A stretch of 64,000 nt of DNA. Source: Pseudorhodobacter sp. E13. Its GTDB lineage: Bacteria; Pseudomonadota; Alphaproteobacteria; Rhodobacterales; Rhodobacteraceae. The stretch is from assembly GCF_003991405.1 (NCBI RefSeq), contig NZ_RPEN01000159.1, forward strand, positions 536,765 to 600,764. The letters run 5' to 3'. This document shows positions 53,556 through 61,604 of the stretch, in pieces; positions within the stretch are counted from its first letter, which is position 1; each line of letters begins with the position of its first letter. The translations under genes were made by a program, and so were the position numbers. Below the pieces are notes generated by a model that made no database searches, was not told where the DNA came from, and saw only the letters and a program-made list of their open reading frames with translations.

Positions 53556-54356
53556 ATGGTCCACCCGCTTTTGACCCAAGACGACATTGAGACCTATCAG
53601 CGCGACGGCGTTGTGATGATCAAAGGGCTGTTTGCCGATCACGTCGACACGCTGCGGCGCGGGGTGGAGCGGAACATGGCAAACCCCGGCGAATATGCCG
53701 CCGAGAACCTGAAACCCGGCGAGGGGGGCCGCTTTTTCGACGATTACTGCAATTGGCAGCGCATCCCCGAGTTTGAGGAAGTGATCCGCAATTCTGCCGC
53801 CGCCGCCGTTGCCGCCGACCTGATGGGATCGACGCGCGTGCAGGTGTTCCACGATCATGTTCTGGTCAAGGAACCCGGCACTTCCAAGCCAACGCCGTGG
53901 CATCAGGACGGGCCGTATTACTTTGTCGACGGCATCCAGAACATCAGCTTCTGGTCGCCGCTGGACCCGGTGACAGAGGCATCCTTGCGCTGTGTCGCAG
54001 GATCGCATCGCTGGGAAAAGCAGGTGTTGCCAACGCGCTGGCTGTCGGAAACCAATTTCTACCCCAATCCCGAAGATTACATGCCCGTGCCGGACCCGGA
54101 TGCCGAAGGCATGGATATCCGCGAATGGGCGATGGAGCCGGGCGATGCGGTGGCTTTCAACTATGGCACCCTGCACGGGGCGCGCGGCAATACAACGGAC
54201 CGACGCCGCCGCGCCTTTTCCTTGCGCTTGCTGGGCGATGACGCGCGCTATGTTGAACGGCCGGGCCGCACCTCGCCACCGTTTCCGGGGCATGACATGC
54301 AACCGGGCCAGCCCCTGCGCGACGACTGGTTCCCGGTGATCTATCGGCGAAGATAG
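53556..54356 (+). CDS. Phytanoyl-CoA dioxygenase family protein
   Basis: A 266-residue Fe(II)/2-oxoglutarate oxygenase. The iron triad is H116-x-D118 (TPWHQDGPYYFVDGIQNISFW) and H207 (GTLHGARGNTTDRRRRAFSLRLLGD), with the 2-oxoglutarate Arg in the RRRRAFSLR stretch. AAAGGA precedes the ATG at 53556. It follows the LysR gene on the same strand and is probably part of the same regulon. PhyH-type enzymes hydroxylate many acids; here the substrate could be an intermediate or analogue of the neighbouring pathway. Confidence 0.92.
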   Translation: MVHPLLTQDDIETYQRDGVVMIKGLFADHVDTLRRGVERNMANPGEYAAENLKPGEGGRFFDDYCNWQRIPEFEEVIRNSAAAAVAADLMGSTRVQVFHDHVLVKEPGTSKPTPWHQDGPYYFVDGIQNISFWSPLDPVTEASLRCVAGSHRWEKQVLPTRWLSETNFYPNPEDYMPVPDPDAEGMDIREWAMEPGDAVAFNYGTLHGARGNTTDRRRRAFSLRLLGDDARYVERPGRTSPPFPGHDMQPGQPLRDDWFPVIYRRR

Positions 54357-54368
54357 GATGTGCGCGGG

Positions 54369-54406
54369 CGCAGGCCATGCCAAGCGGCCACTGCGCGCGG
54401 CCTGCG
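54369..54406 (+). terminator. Hairpin just after the phytanoyl-CoA dioxygenase-type gene
   Basis: CGCAGGCC (54369-54376) pairs with GGCCTGCG (54399-54406) with a 22-base loop, 12 bases after the stop. No T run follows, so termination strength is doubtful. Confidence 0.35.
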
Positions 54407-54450
54407 GCACAAAAACCTGTAGGATTTGGTCGGAAATATCCGCGTTTACC

Positions 54451-54517
54451 TTGACAGAACGCAGCCAGTCCCACAGTTAAACACTTAGGGTGGCCCCAGC
54501 GATTGAGGCCACCTTTT
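54451..54517 (+). promoter_or_regulatory. Possible promoter and leader hairpin upstream of the Mrp operon
   Basis: TTGACA at 54451-54456 is a consensus -35; the -10 is poor (CAGTTA or AGTTAA at 54474-54480). About 10 bases further, GGTGGCC (54489-54495) and GGCCACC (54507-54513) form a 7-bp stem followed by TTTTA. The hairpin lies 38 bases before mrpA. It could end upstream transcripts or act as a 5' attenuator. Confidence 0.45.
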
Positions 54518-54555
54518 ACATAAATGACGACCCGAGCAAAGAACGGAACAGACGA

Positions 54556-57411
54556 ATGTCCCTTGCCCTGATCGCCGCCCTGCCCTTTCTCGGCGCGCTG
54601 CTCCCCGGCCTTTTGATCCGCGCGGGGCGCAATGCCTGCGCCACAGTCACCGGCGCGGTTACAGCCCTTGCCCTGCTGGGCATACTGCTGCACGCCCCCG
54701 CCGTGATGCGCGGAGAGGTGATTACCGCCCAGATCGAATGGTTGCCCGCGCTGGGGCTGAACGCCAATTTCTTTCTGGACGGGTTGGGGATGCTGTTTGC
54801 GGGGCTGATCCTTGGCATCGGCTTGCTGATCATCCTTTACGCCCGGTTCTATCTGTCGACCAAAGACCCTATGGGGCAGTTTTACACCTATCTGCTGCTG
54901 TTCCAAGGCGCGATGGTGGGCATTGTTCTATCCGATAACATCCTGCTTTTGCTGGTATTCTGGGAATTGACGAGCCTTAGCTCTTTCCTGTTGATCGGGT
55001 ATTGGAAACACCTGCCCGAAGGCCGCCAAGGCGCGCGGATGGCGCTGACGGTGACGGGTGCGGGTGGTTTGGCCATGATCGGGGGGATGTTGATCCTTGG
55101 CAATATCGTGGGGTCTTATGACCTGACGGTGATCTTGCAGAACAAAGACCTGATCCAAGCCTCTGACTGGTATTTTCCCGCGCTGATCCTGATCTTGTTG
55201 GGCGCGTTCACCAAATCGGCGCAGTTCCCGTTCCATTTCTGGTTGCCGCATGCAATGGCGGCGCCCACACCGGTTTCGGCCTATCTTCATTCGGCGACTA
55301 TGGTGAAGGCGGGTTTGTTCCTGATGGCGCGGATGTGGCCGGTGCTGGCGGGCACGCCGGAATGGTTTTACATCGTCGCCACCACGGGCCTGATCACCAT
55401 GGTCATGGCCGCCAAGATCGCGCTGTTCAAGGATGACCTGAAGGCGCTGCTGGCCTTTTCCACCGTTTCGCATCTTGGCCTGATCACCATGCTGTTGGGC
55501 TTTGGCACCGCCGAGGCGGCCACGGTGGCGGTGTTCCACATCATCAACCACGCCACCTTCAAGGCTGCCCTGTTCATGAGCGCGGGCATCGTGGACCATG
55601 AAACCCACACCCGCGATATCAAACGCTTGGGCGGCTTACGGCATTTGATGCCGATTACCTTTACCATCGTCTGTGTCGCCGCGCTGTCGATGGCGGGGAT
55701 ACCGCCGCTCAATGGCTTCCTGTCCAAGGAATTGATGCTGGAAGAAACCGTTCACACGGTATGGCTGGGCAATCATTGGGTGATGCCGGTGCTGGCGACG
55801 ATCGGGGCGATGTTCTCGGTCGCTTATTCCTTCCGGTTGATCGCGCATACCTTCCTTGGCCCGGTGCGCGATGATTACCCGTCCAAGCCGCATGATCCGG
55901 GCTTTGGCATGTGGGCGGCCCCCGCGCTGCTGGCGGCGATGGTGATCGCGATTGGCGTGATGCCGATGACAACGGTGGGCGAGCTGGTGCGCACGACCGC
56001 CAGCGCCGTGATCGGTGGCGAGGCCGAAGTCTACATCAGCCATTGGCACGGGTTTGTTCCGGCGCTGTGGATGTCGATCATCGCGGTGGGTGCGGGGCTG
56101 GTATTGCTGGGCGCGCATAAACCGCTGGAGGCTATGTGGCTTTCCACCCCCCGCCCCGAGGCAAAAGCCATTTTTGATGCCATCATGGAACCGTTTGCCA
56201 ATGCCGCCCGCGCCGTCACCGACCGGCTGCATGACGGTGCCTTGGCGCGCTATTTGGCGGTGGCCACGCTGACCATTCTGGCCGCTGGCTATTTCGCGTA
56301 TGAAACCGGCACCCACACCCCCGGCACCCGCGCATTGACCCCGATAGAGCCGGTGCCCGCGATTGGCTGGCTGTTGCTGATGGGTGCGACCGGATCGCTG
56401 TTCACCTATCACCGCAATCGCCTGTTGGCGCTGGTGCTGGTGGGTGTGATCGGGCTGATGGTTTCGGTTGGCTTTGTCTATCTGTCCGCACCGGACCTTG
56501 CGCTGACCCAGATCAGCGTTGAGGTGGCAACCGTGATGCTGCTGCTGCTGGCGCTGAACTTCCTGCCCAAGGACAGCCCGGTGGAAAGCACTGCCGGGCG
56601 GCGTGGGCGTGACGGGTTTATCGCGGCGGCGGCGGGGCTTGGCATCGGCGCGCTGATCTATGCGCTGATGACCCGCGACTTCGCCTTCCCGACCATTGCG
56701 GAATACCACCTCGCCAATTCCAAACCGGGCGGCGGTGGCACAAACGTGGTCAACGTGATCCTCGTGGACTTCCGCGGTTATGATACCTTTGGCGAGATTA
56801 CCGTGCTGGGCATCGCCGGCCTTGTGATCTATGCGCTGGTCGAGGCGCTGCTGCGCGGTGGTCCGGCGAATGACCGCTTGCTGGCTTGGGTGCCCGACCA
56901 GAAGCGCGCGGGCGACCGCCACCCTTTGATGCTGGTGGTGGCGACCCGGATGATCCTGCCGATTGCCTTGATGGTGGGCGTCTACATCTTCCTGCGCGGC
57001 CATAATGAGCCGGGCGGCGGCTTTATCGCCGGGCTTGTCGTGGCGATTGCGACGATCATGCAATACATGGCCTCGGGCTTTGGCTGGGCGGCGGCACGGC
57101 AGCGCATTGATTACCACGCCCTGATCGGCTGGGGCGTCACGATTGCGGGCCTTTGCGGCGTTGGGTCATGGTTTGCGGCGCGTCCGTTCATGACCACGAA
57201 TTACGGCTATTTCAAACTGCCCTTCCTAGAAAAGTTTGAACTGGCCACCGCCGCGATCTTCGACCTTGGCGTCTTTTTGACCGTGGTGGGGGCTGTGATG
57301 CTGGCGCTGGCCTCGATCAGCCGCATCGCGATCCGCGCGGGTGAAACCGTCAACGTCGAACCGTTCGACATTCAACCCGATGAAGAAGCCGCAACAGAGG
57401 GGGCACGCTGA
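54556..57411 (+). CDS. mrpA: Monovalent cation/H+ antiporter subunit A-B fusion (Mrp/Pha type)
   Basis: A 951-residue membrane protein with over 20 helices. Residues 1-~780 are the MrpA part, homologous to NADH dehydrogenase subunit 5: LLLLVFWELTSLSSFLLIGYW, GAFTKSAQFPFHFWLPHAMAAPTPVSAYLHSATMVKAGLFLMARMWPV, FKDDLKALLAFSTVSHLGLI, FKAALFMSAGIVDHETHTRDIKRLGGL. From about residue 800, LMLVVATRMILPIALMVGVYIFLRGHNEPGGGFIAGLVVAIATIMQYMASG is MrpB. The fused AB form is as in rhizobial PhaAB. ATG 54556 (MSLALIAALPF) fits the family. It exports Na+/K+ in exchange for H+, giving pH and salt tolerance. Confidence 0.95.
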   Translation: MSLALIAALPFLGALLPGLLIRAGRNACATVTGAVTALALLGILLHAPAVMRGEVITAQIEWLPALGLNANFFLDGLGMLFAGLILGIGLLIILYARFYLSTKDPMGQFYTYLLLFQGAMVGIVLSDNILLLLVFWELTSLSSFLLIGYWKHLPEGRQGARMALTVTGAGGLAMIGGMLILGNIVGSYDLTVILQNKDLIQASDWYFPALILILLGAFTKSAQFPFHFWLPHAMAAPTPVSAYLHSATMVKAGLFLMARMWPVLAGTPEWFYIVATTGLITMVMAAKIALFKDDLKALLAFSTVSHLGLITMLLGFGTAEAATVAVFHIINHATFKAALFMSAGIVDHETHTRDIKRLGGLRHLMPITFTIVCVAALSMAGIPPLNGFLSKELMLEETVHTVWLGNHWVMPVLATIGAMFSVAYSFRLIAHTFLGPVRDDYPSKPHDPGFGMWAAPALLAAMVIAIGVMPMTTVGELVRTTASAVIGGEAEVYISHWHGFVPALWMSIIAVGAGLVLLGAHKPLEAMWLSTPRPEAKAIFDAIMEPFANAARAVTDRLHDGALARYLAVATLTILAAGYFAYETGTHTPGTRALTPIEPVPAIGWLLLMGATGSLFTYHRNRLLALVLVGVIGLMVSVGFVYLSAPDLALTQISVEVATVMLLLLALNFLPKDSPVESTAGRRGRDGFIAAAAGLGIGALIYALMTRDFAFPTIAEYHLANSKPGGGGTNVVNVILVDFRGYDTFGEITVLGIAGLVIYALVEALLRGGPANDRLLAWVPDQKRAGDRHPLMLVVATRMILPIALMVGVYIFLRGHNEPGGGFIAGLVVAIATIMQYMASGFGWAAARQRIDYHALIGWGVTIAGLCGVGSWFAARPFMTTNYGYFKLPFLEKFELATAAIFDLGVFLTVVGAVMLALASISRIAIRAGETVNVEPFDIQPDEEAATEGAR

Positions 57412-57412
57412 T

Positions 57413-57778
57413 ATGGAACTTCTTGTCGCCTCTGCCGTTGGTATGATGACCGCTTGCGGGGTTTACCTGATCCTGCGCAAGCGCAGCTTTCCGGTGATCG
57501 TCGGGCTGGCCATGCTGTCCTATGCGGTCAACGTGTTCATCTTTGCTTCGGGCCGGGTGGCGATTGGGCTGCCGCCGATCATCACCGATGGCGCGGCCTA
57601 TACCGACCCGCTGACCCAAGCGCTGGTGCTGACCGCGATTGTGATCAGCTTTGGCATGACCGCGCTGATCGTGATGATGGCGCTGGGGGCGTTTCTGGAA
57701 ACCGGGGACGACCATATCGGAATGGAAGAGCGTGAGGCCCCGCCATTGCCTGCCAAGCCGCAGGAGGGCGCAGAATGA
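57413..57778 (+). CDS. mrpC: Mrp/Pha antiporter subunit C
   Basis: A 121-residue NuoK-like membrane subunit with three helices: MELLVASAVGMMTACGVYLILRKRSFPVIVGLAMLSYAVNVFIFASG and DPLTQALVLTAIVISFGMTALIVMMALGAF. The ATG follows the mrpA stop by one base, with GAGGGGG upstream. Confidence 0.96.
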   Translation: MELLVASAVGMMTACGVYLILRKRSFPVIVGLAMLSYAVNVFIFASGRVAIGLPPIITDGAAYTDPLTQALVLTAIVISFGMTALIVMMALGAFLETGDDHIGMEEREAPPLPAKPQEGAE

Positions 57779-59289
57779 ACCATTGGATCATCGCCCCGGT
57801 CATTCTGCCCGCGCTGCTGGCACCGTTCATCGTGCTGGTCATGCGGCATGACCTGTCGCTGCAACGAATCTTTTCCACCACCGGCACGGCTGTTCTGGCC
57901 GCGATTTCGCTGGTGCTGCTCTATACCGCTGCGACCAACCCGCCCGAGGTGTATTTCCTTGGCAACTGGCCTGCGCCCTTTGGCATCGTGCTGGTGTTGG
58001 ACCGACTGTCCGCGATGATGATCGCGCTGACCGCCGTGCTGGCGCTGCTGGTGCAGCTTTATGCCATTGGCACCGGATGGGATGCACGCGGCAACCATTT
58101 CCATGCGCTGTTCCAGTTTCAGCTTATGGGCCTGTGCGGCGCGTTTCTGACCGGCGACGCCTTCAACCTGTTCGTGTTCTTTGAGGTGTTGCTGATCGCA
58201 AGTTATGGCCTGATGATCCACGGTGGCGGCGCGAACCGGCTGAAGGCGGGCGTGCAATATGTGGCCTATAACCTTGTCGGGTCGACCCTGTTCCTGTTTG
58301 CGCTGGCGACGATTTATTCGGTGACAGGCACGCTGAACATGGCCGATCTGGCGGTGAAAGTGGCCGAGTTGCCTGCGGGCGATGCGGCCTTGCTGCGCGT
58401 TGGCGCGGTGCTGCTGCTGCTGGTCTTTGCGGTCAAGGGCGCGCTGGTGCCGCTGCAATTCTGGTTGCCCGCCACCTACAGCTTTGCCCCCGGTGTGGTG
58501 GCCGCCTTGTTTGCGGTGATGACCAAAGTCGGGGCCTATGCGGTAATCCGGGTGTTCACGCTGATCTTTCCGCCGGAAACGGCAGCAACCGGGACGCTGT
58601 TCGCGGATTTGTTGATGCCCGCCGCTGTGGTAACGCTGGCATTGGGCGCGATTGGGGTGATGGGGGCCACGGGCATGGCGCGGCTGGTGGCCTTTGCCGC
58701 CATCGGGTCGATGGGCACGCTGTTCATTGCGGTGTCGCAATTCACCCCGCAGGCCATGACGGCGGCGTTTTACTACATGCTCCATTCCACTCTGGCGACC
58801 GCGATCCTGTTTCTGGTGGTGGATCTGGTGCAGGACCGCCGCCGCGATGACACCTTGCGCACACCGCTGCCGCCCATAGCCCAACACGGGCTGCTGGCCG
58901 CGCTGTTCTTTGGCGGCGCGATTGCCATGGCCGGGATGCCGCCCTTGTCAGGCTTTCTGGGCAAGATGCTGGTGCTGGATGCCACGCGCGGCGCGGATAT
59001 GACGCTGATCTGGACGGCGATCCTTGTGACATCGCTGATCACCGTTGTCGGCTTTTCCCGCGCAGGCTCTGCCGTGTTCTGGAAGGCCTATGCCATCACC
59101 ACCACCCAAGCCCACCCGGAACCAAAGCGCGAACCCTTGGCCTTTGGCATGGTCCTTGCGCTGATGGCCGCCCTTGTGGCGCTGACCGTGATGGCCGGGC
59201 CTGTGACGGCTTGGCTGGATGACACCAGCGCCGAGTTGTTTGACCGCACGGCCTATATCAACGCCGTCCTTCCCACGGCAAAGGAGTAA
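57775..59289 (+). CDS. mrpD: Mrp/Pha antiporter subunit D
   Basis: A 504-residue NuoN/L-like proton-channel subunit with about 14 helices. Seen are FFEVLLIASYGLMIHGGGANRLKAGVQYVAYNLVGSTLFLFALATIYSVTGTLNMADLA, VKGALVPLQFWLPATYSFAPGVVAALFAVMTKVGAYAVIRVF and AMAGMPPLSGFLGKMLVLDA with conserved Glu/Lys of the transport path. Overlaps mrpC by ATGA. Confidence 0.96.
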   Translation: MNHWIIAPVILPALLAPFIVLVMRHDLSLQRIFSTTGTAVLAAISLVLLYTAATNPPEVYFLGNWPAPFGIVLVLDRLSAMMIALTAVLALLVQLYAIGTGWDARGNHFHALFQFQLMGLCGAFLTGDAFNLFVFFEVLLIASYGLMIHGGGANRLKAGVQYVAYNLVGSTLFLFALATIYSVTGTLNMADLAVKVAELPAGDAALLRVGAVLLLLVFAVKGALVPLQFWLPATYSFAPGVVAALFAVMTKVGAYAVIRVFTLIFPPETAATGTLFADLLMPAAVVTLALGAIGVMGATGMARLVAFAAIGSMGTLFIAVSQFTPQAMTAAFYYMLHSTLATAILFLVVDLVQDRRRDDTLRTPLPPIAQHGLLAALFFGGAIAMAGMPPLSGFLGKMLVLDATRGADMTLIWTAILVTSLITVVGFSRAGSAVFWKAYAITTTQAHPEPKREPLAFGMVLALMAALVALTVMAGPVTAWLDDTSAELFDRTAYINAVLPTAKE

Positions 59290-59293
59290 GCCA

Positions 59294-59785
59294 ATGCTGC
59301 GCAAGCTCTTTCCACACCCCTATCTGACGCTGCTGCTGATCATCACCTGGATGCTGCTGGTCAATCATCTTAAGCTGGGGTCGCTGGTTTTTGCCGTGAT
59401 CCTTGGGACCATCATCCCGATCATCACCGCCCCCTATTGGCCGGACCGCCCGCTGCTGCGCAACCCTGTGGCGATCATCGGCTATATTCTGATCGTGCTG
59501 TATGACATCGTGAAGTCCAACTTCATTGTCGCCGGGATCGTGCTGTTCAAGCCCAAGACCAAGCTGCAATCGGCATGGATCACCGTGCCGCTGGACCTGC
59601 GCACGCCCGAGGCGATCACCGTTCTGGCCGGCACCATCACCATGACCCCCGGCACCGTAACCGCCGATATGTCGGGCGATGGCAAGGCGTTGCTGATCCA
59701 TTGCCTGCATGCCCCCGACCCGGATTCCGTGCGCGATGAAATCAAATCCCGCTATGAGGCCCGTTTGATGAGGATTTTCGAATGA
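59294..59785 (+). CDS. mrpE: Mrp/Pha antiporter subunit E
   Basis: A 163-residue membrane subunit: two or three N-terminal helices (PYLTLLLIITWMLLVNHLKLGSLVFAVILGTIIPII), then NPVAIIGYILIVLYDIVKSNFIVA and the cytoplasmic part AWITVPLDLRTPEAITVLAGTITMTPGTVTADMSGDGKALLIHCL, which is the MrpE hallmark. AAGGAG of the mrpD end serves as ribosome site; the ATG is 59294. Confidence 0.96.
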   Translation: MLRKLFPHPYLTLLLIITWMLLVNHLKLGSLVFAVILGTIIPIITAPYWPDRPLLRNPVAIIGYILIVLYDIVKSNFIVAGIVLFKPKTKLQSAWITVPLDLRTPEAITVLAGTITMTPGTVTADMSGDGKALLIHCLHAPDPDSVRDEIKSRYEARLMRIFE

Positions 59786-60051
59786 TCCATTATGCCCTGA
59801 TCTTTGCCTTCAGTTGCTTTGGCCTTGGCCTGCTGTTCAACCTTTACCGCATCTTTGTGGCCCCCGGCGTGGTGGACCGCGTGCTTGCGCTTGATACGAT
59901 GGTCATCAACATCATCGCCTTGCTGGTGCTTTACGGTATCTCATCCCATTCCGGCGTGTATTTTGAGGCGGCGCTGCTGTTTGCCATGACGGGCTTTGTC
60001 TCCACCGTGGCCTATTGCAAGTTCATCCTGCGCGGCGACATCATCGAATAA
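59782..60051 (+). CDS. mrpF: Mrp/Pha antiporter subunit F
   Basis: An 89-residue three-helix subunit: YALIFAFSCFGLGLLFNLYRIFVAPGVVDRVLALDTMVINIIALLVLYG and FEAALLFAMTGFVSTVAYCKFILRGDIIE. Overlaps mrpE by ATGA. Confidence 0.96.
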   Translation: MIHYALIFAFSCFGLGLLFNLYRIFVAPGVVDRVLALDTMVINIIALLVLYGISSHSGVYFEAALLFAMTGFVSTVAYCKFILRGDIIE

Positions 60052-60062
60052 GGGGCGGAACC

Positions 60063-60482
60063 ATGGAACAGATTGCAGAAATCGTCATTTCGCTTTTGCT
60101 GGTGGCTGCCGGGATATTTGGGCTGGTGGGCAGCTATGGCCTGCTGAAATTGCCCGACACCATGAGCCGCCTGCACGCGCCGACCAAGGCCACGACCTTG
60201 GGCGTGGGGGGCGTGCTGATCGCCTCGATGCTGTATTTCTGGATTTTCCGCGATACGCTTAGCTGGCATGAACTGCTGATCACCATGTTCCTGCTGCTGA
60301 CAGCGCCGATCACCGCGAATTTCATCGCCAAGGCGCATTTGCACCGCTTTGGCAATGCAGATGACCTGCCCGACACCCAGACCGACCACATCTGGGCCAC
60401 GTTTGAGGATGAGGCCGAGGAATTGCAGCCCGTGATGACGCGCACCACACCCAAGCCCGCACCCCCGAAAGCCGATCACTAA
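60063..60482 (+). CDS. mrpG: Mrp/Pha antiporter subunit G
   Basis: A 139-residue subunit. The MrpG core is IAEIVISLLLVAAGIFGLVGSYGLLKLPDTMSRLHAPTKATTLGVGGVLIASMLYFW and LLITMFLLLTAPITANFIAKAHL. The acidic/Pro C-terminal tail (WATFEDEAEELQPVMTRTTPKPAPPKADH) is unlike most relatives and is probably cytoplasmic. Last gene of the six-gene operon. Confidence 0.95.
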   Translation: MEQIAEIVISLLLVAAGIFGLVGSYGLLKLPDTMSRLHAPTKATTLGVGGVLIASMLYFWIFRDTLSWHELLITMFLLLTAPITANFIAKAHLHRFGNADDLPDTQTDHIWATFEDEAEELQPVMTRTTPKPAPPKADH

Positions 60483-60485
60483 ATC

Positions 60486-60504
60486 TGACCGCATGGTCAA
60501 TTTT
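60486..60504 (+). terminator. Short hairpin after mrpG
   Basis: TGACC (60486-60490) and GGTCA (60495-60499) around GCAT, followed by ATTTTC. The stem is only 5 bp, so a weak terminator or an operator for deoC are both possible. Confidence 0.35.
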
Positions 60505-60586
60505 CTGACGGAATGACGAAGCGGCACTCTTGCCAGCGGACAAGGCAAGTGCGACCCTCTGGCAATCATTTGACGCGGAGAGTCTC

Positions 60587-61600
60587 TTGCACAGCGAACG
60601 CACTGCCACCCCTACAACAGCGCAGACCGGGGCCGCCAATACCCTGCCGCAACTGACCCATGCCCGGAACGAAGGCATGCCGCTTGATCTGGATTGGGTC
60701 GCAAGCGTGCAGGCCAATACATCCGCGATTGAACGCCGCGCCGCGACCTTGCCGGGGCGGCGCACGGTGAAAAAGGATTATCAGGCGGCATGGCTGTGCA
60801 AGGCGATTTCCTGCATCGACCTGACCACCCTGTCGGGGGATGACACAGCGGGGCGGGTGCAACGGCTTTGCGCCAAGGCACGGCACCCCGTGCGCGCCGA
60901 TCTTCTGGCCGCGCTGGGGATGGAAGGGCTGACCGTGGGCGCGGTTTGCGTTTATCACGACATGGTGGAAACGGCTGTGCGCGCGCTGGAAGGGTCCAAT
61001 ATCCCGGTGGCGGCAGTATCGACCGGCTTTCCGGCCGGTCTGTCGCCGCTGCATCTGCGGCTGGCCGAGATTGGCGAAAGCGTCGCTGCGGGCGCGCGGG
61101 AAATCGACATTGTGATTTCGCGCCGCCATGTGCTGACGCAGAACTGGCAGGCGCTCTATGATGAAATGCGCGCCATGCGCGAGGCCTGCGGCGAGGCCCA
61201 TGTGAAGGCCATTCTGGCAACGGGAGAGCTTGGCACCCTGCGCAATGTCGCCCGCGCCAGTTTGATCTGCATGATGGCCGGGGCGGATTTCATCAAAACC
61301 TCTACCGGGAAGGAACCGGTGAACGCGACGCTGCCGGTGACGCTGACGATGATCCGCGCGATCCGCGACTATCAGGATCGCACCGGCATCAAAGTGGGTT
61401 ACAAACCTGCGGGCGGGATATCCAAGGCCAAGGACGCGCTGGTTTATCTGGCGATGATGCGGGATGAACTGGGCCTGCCCTGGGTGCAACCCGATCTGTT
61501 CCGCTTTGGGGCCTCCAGCCTGCTGGGCGATATTGAGCGCCAGTTGGAACATCACGTCACCGGCGCCTATTCCGCCGCCAACCGCCATGCAATCGGGTGA
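60587..61600 (+). CDS. deoC: Deoxyribose-phosphate aldolase
   Basis: A 337-residue class I aldolase that splits 2-deoxyribose-5-phosphate to glyceraldehyde-3-phosphate and acetaldehyde. The barrel shows CKAISCIDLTTLSGDDTAGRVQRLCAKA, VGAVCVYHDMVETAVRALEGSNIPVAAVSTGFPAG, AREIDIVISRRHVLTQNW, the Schiff-base lysine in ADFIKTSTGK and KVGYKPAGGISKAKDALVYL. This is the long DeoC form (about 320-340 residues). I chose the TTG start at 60587 because GGAG lies a few bases upstream; a start at 60530 is possible. It is followed 4 bases later by the aldehyde dehydrogenase gene, which could oxidise its acetaldehyde product. Confidence 0.94.
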   Translation: MHSERTATPTTAQTGAANTLPQLTHARNEGMPLDLDWVASVQANTSAIERRAATLPGRRTVKKDYQAAWLCKAISCIDLTTLSGDDTAGRVQRLCAKARHPVRADLLAALGMEGLTVGAVCVYHDMVETAVRALEGSNIPVAAVSTGFPAGLSPLHLRLAEIGESVAAGAREIDIVISRRHVLTQNWQALYDEMRAMREACGEAHVKAILATGELGTLRNVARASLICMMAGADFIKTSTGKEPVNATLPVTLTMIRAIRDYQDRTGIKVGYKPAGGISKAKDALVYLAMMRDELGLPWVQPDLFRFGASSLLGDIERQLEHHVTGAYSAANRHAIG

Positions 61601-61604
61601 TGCC

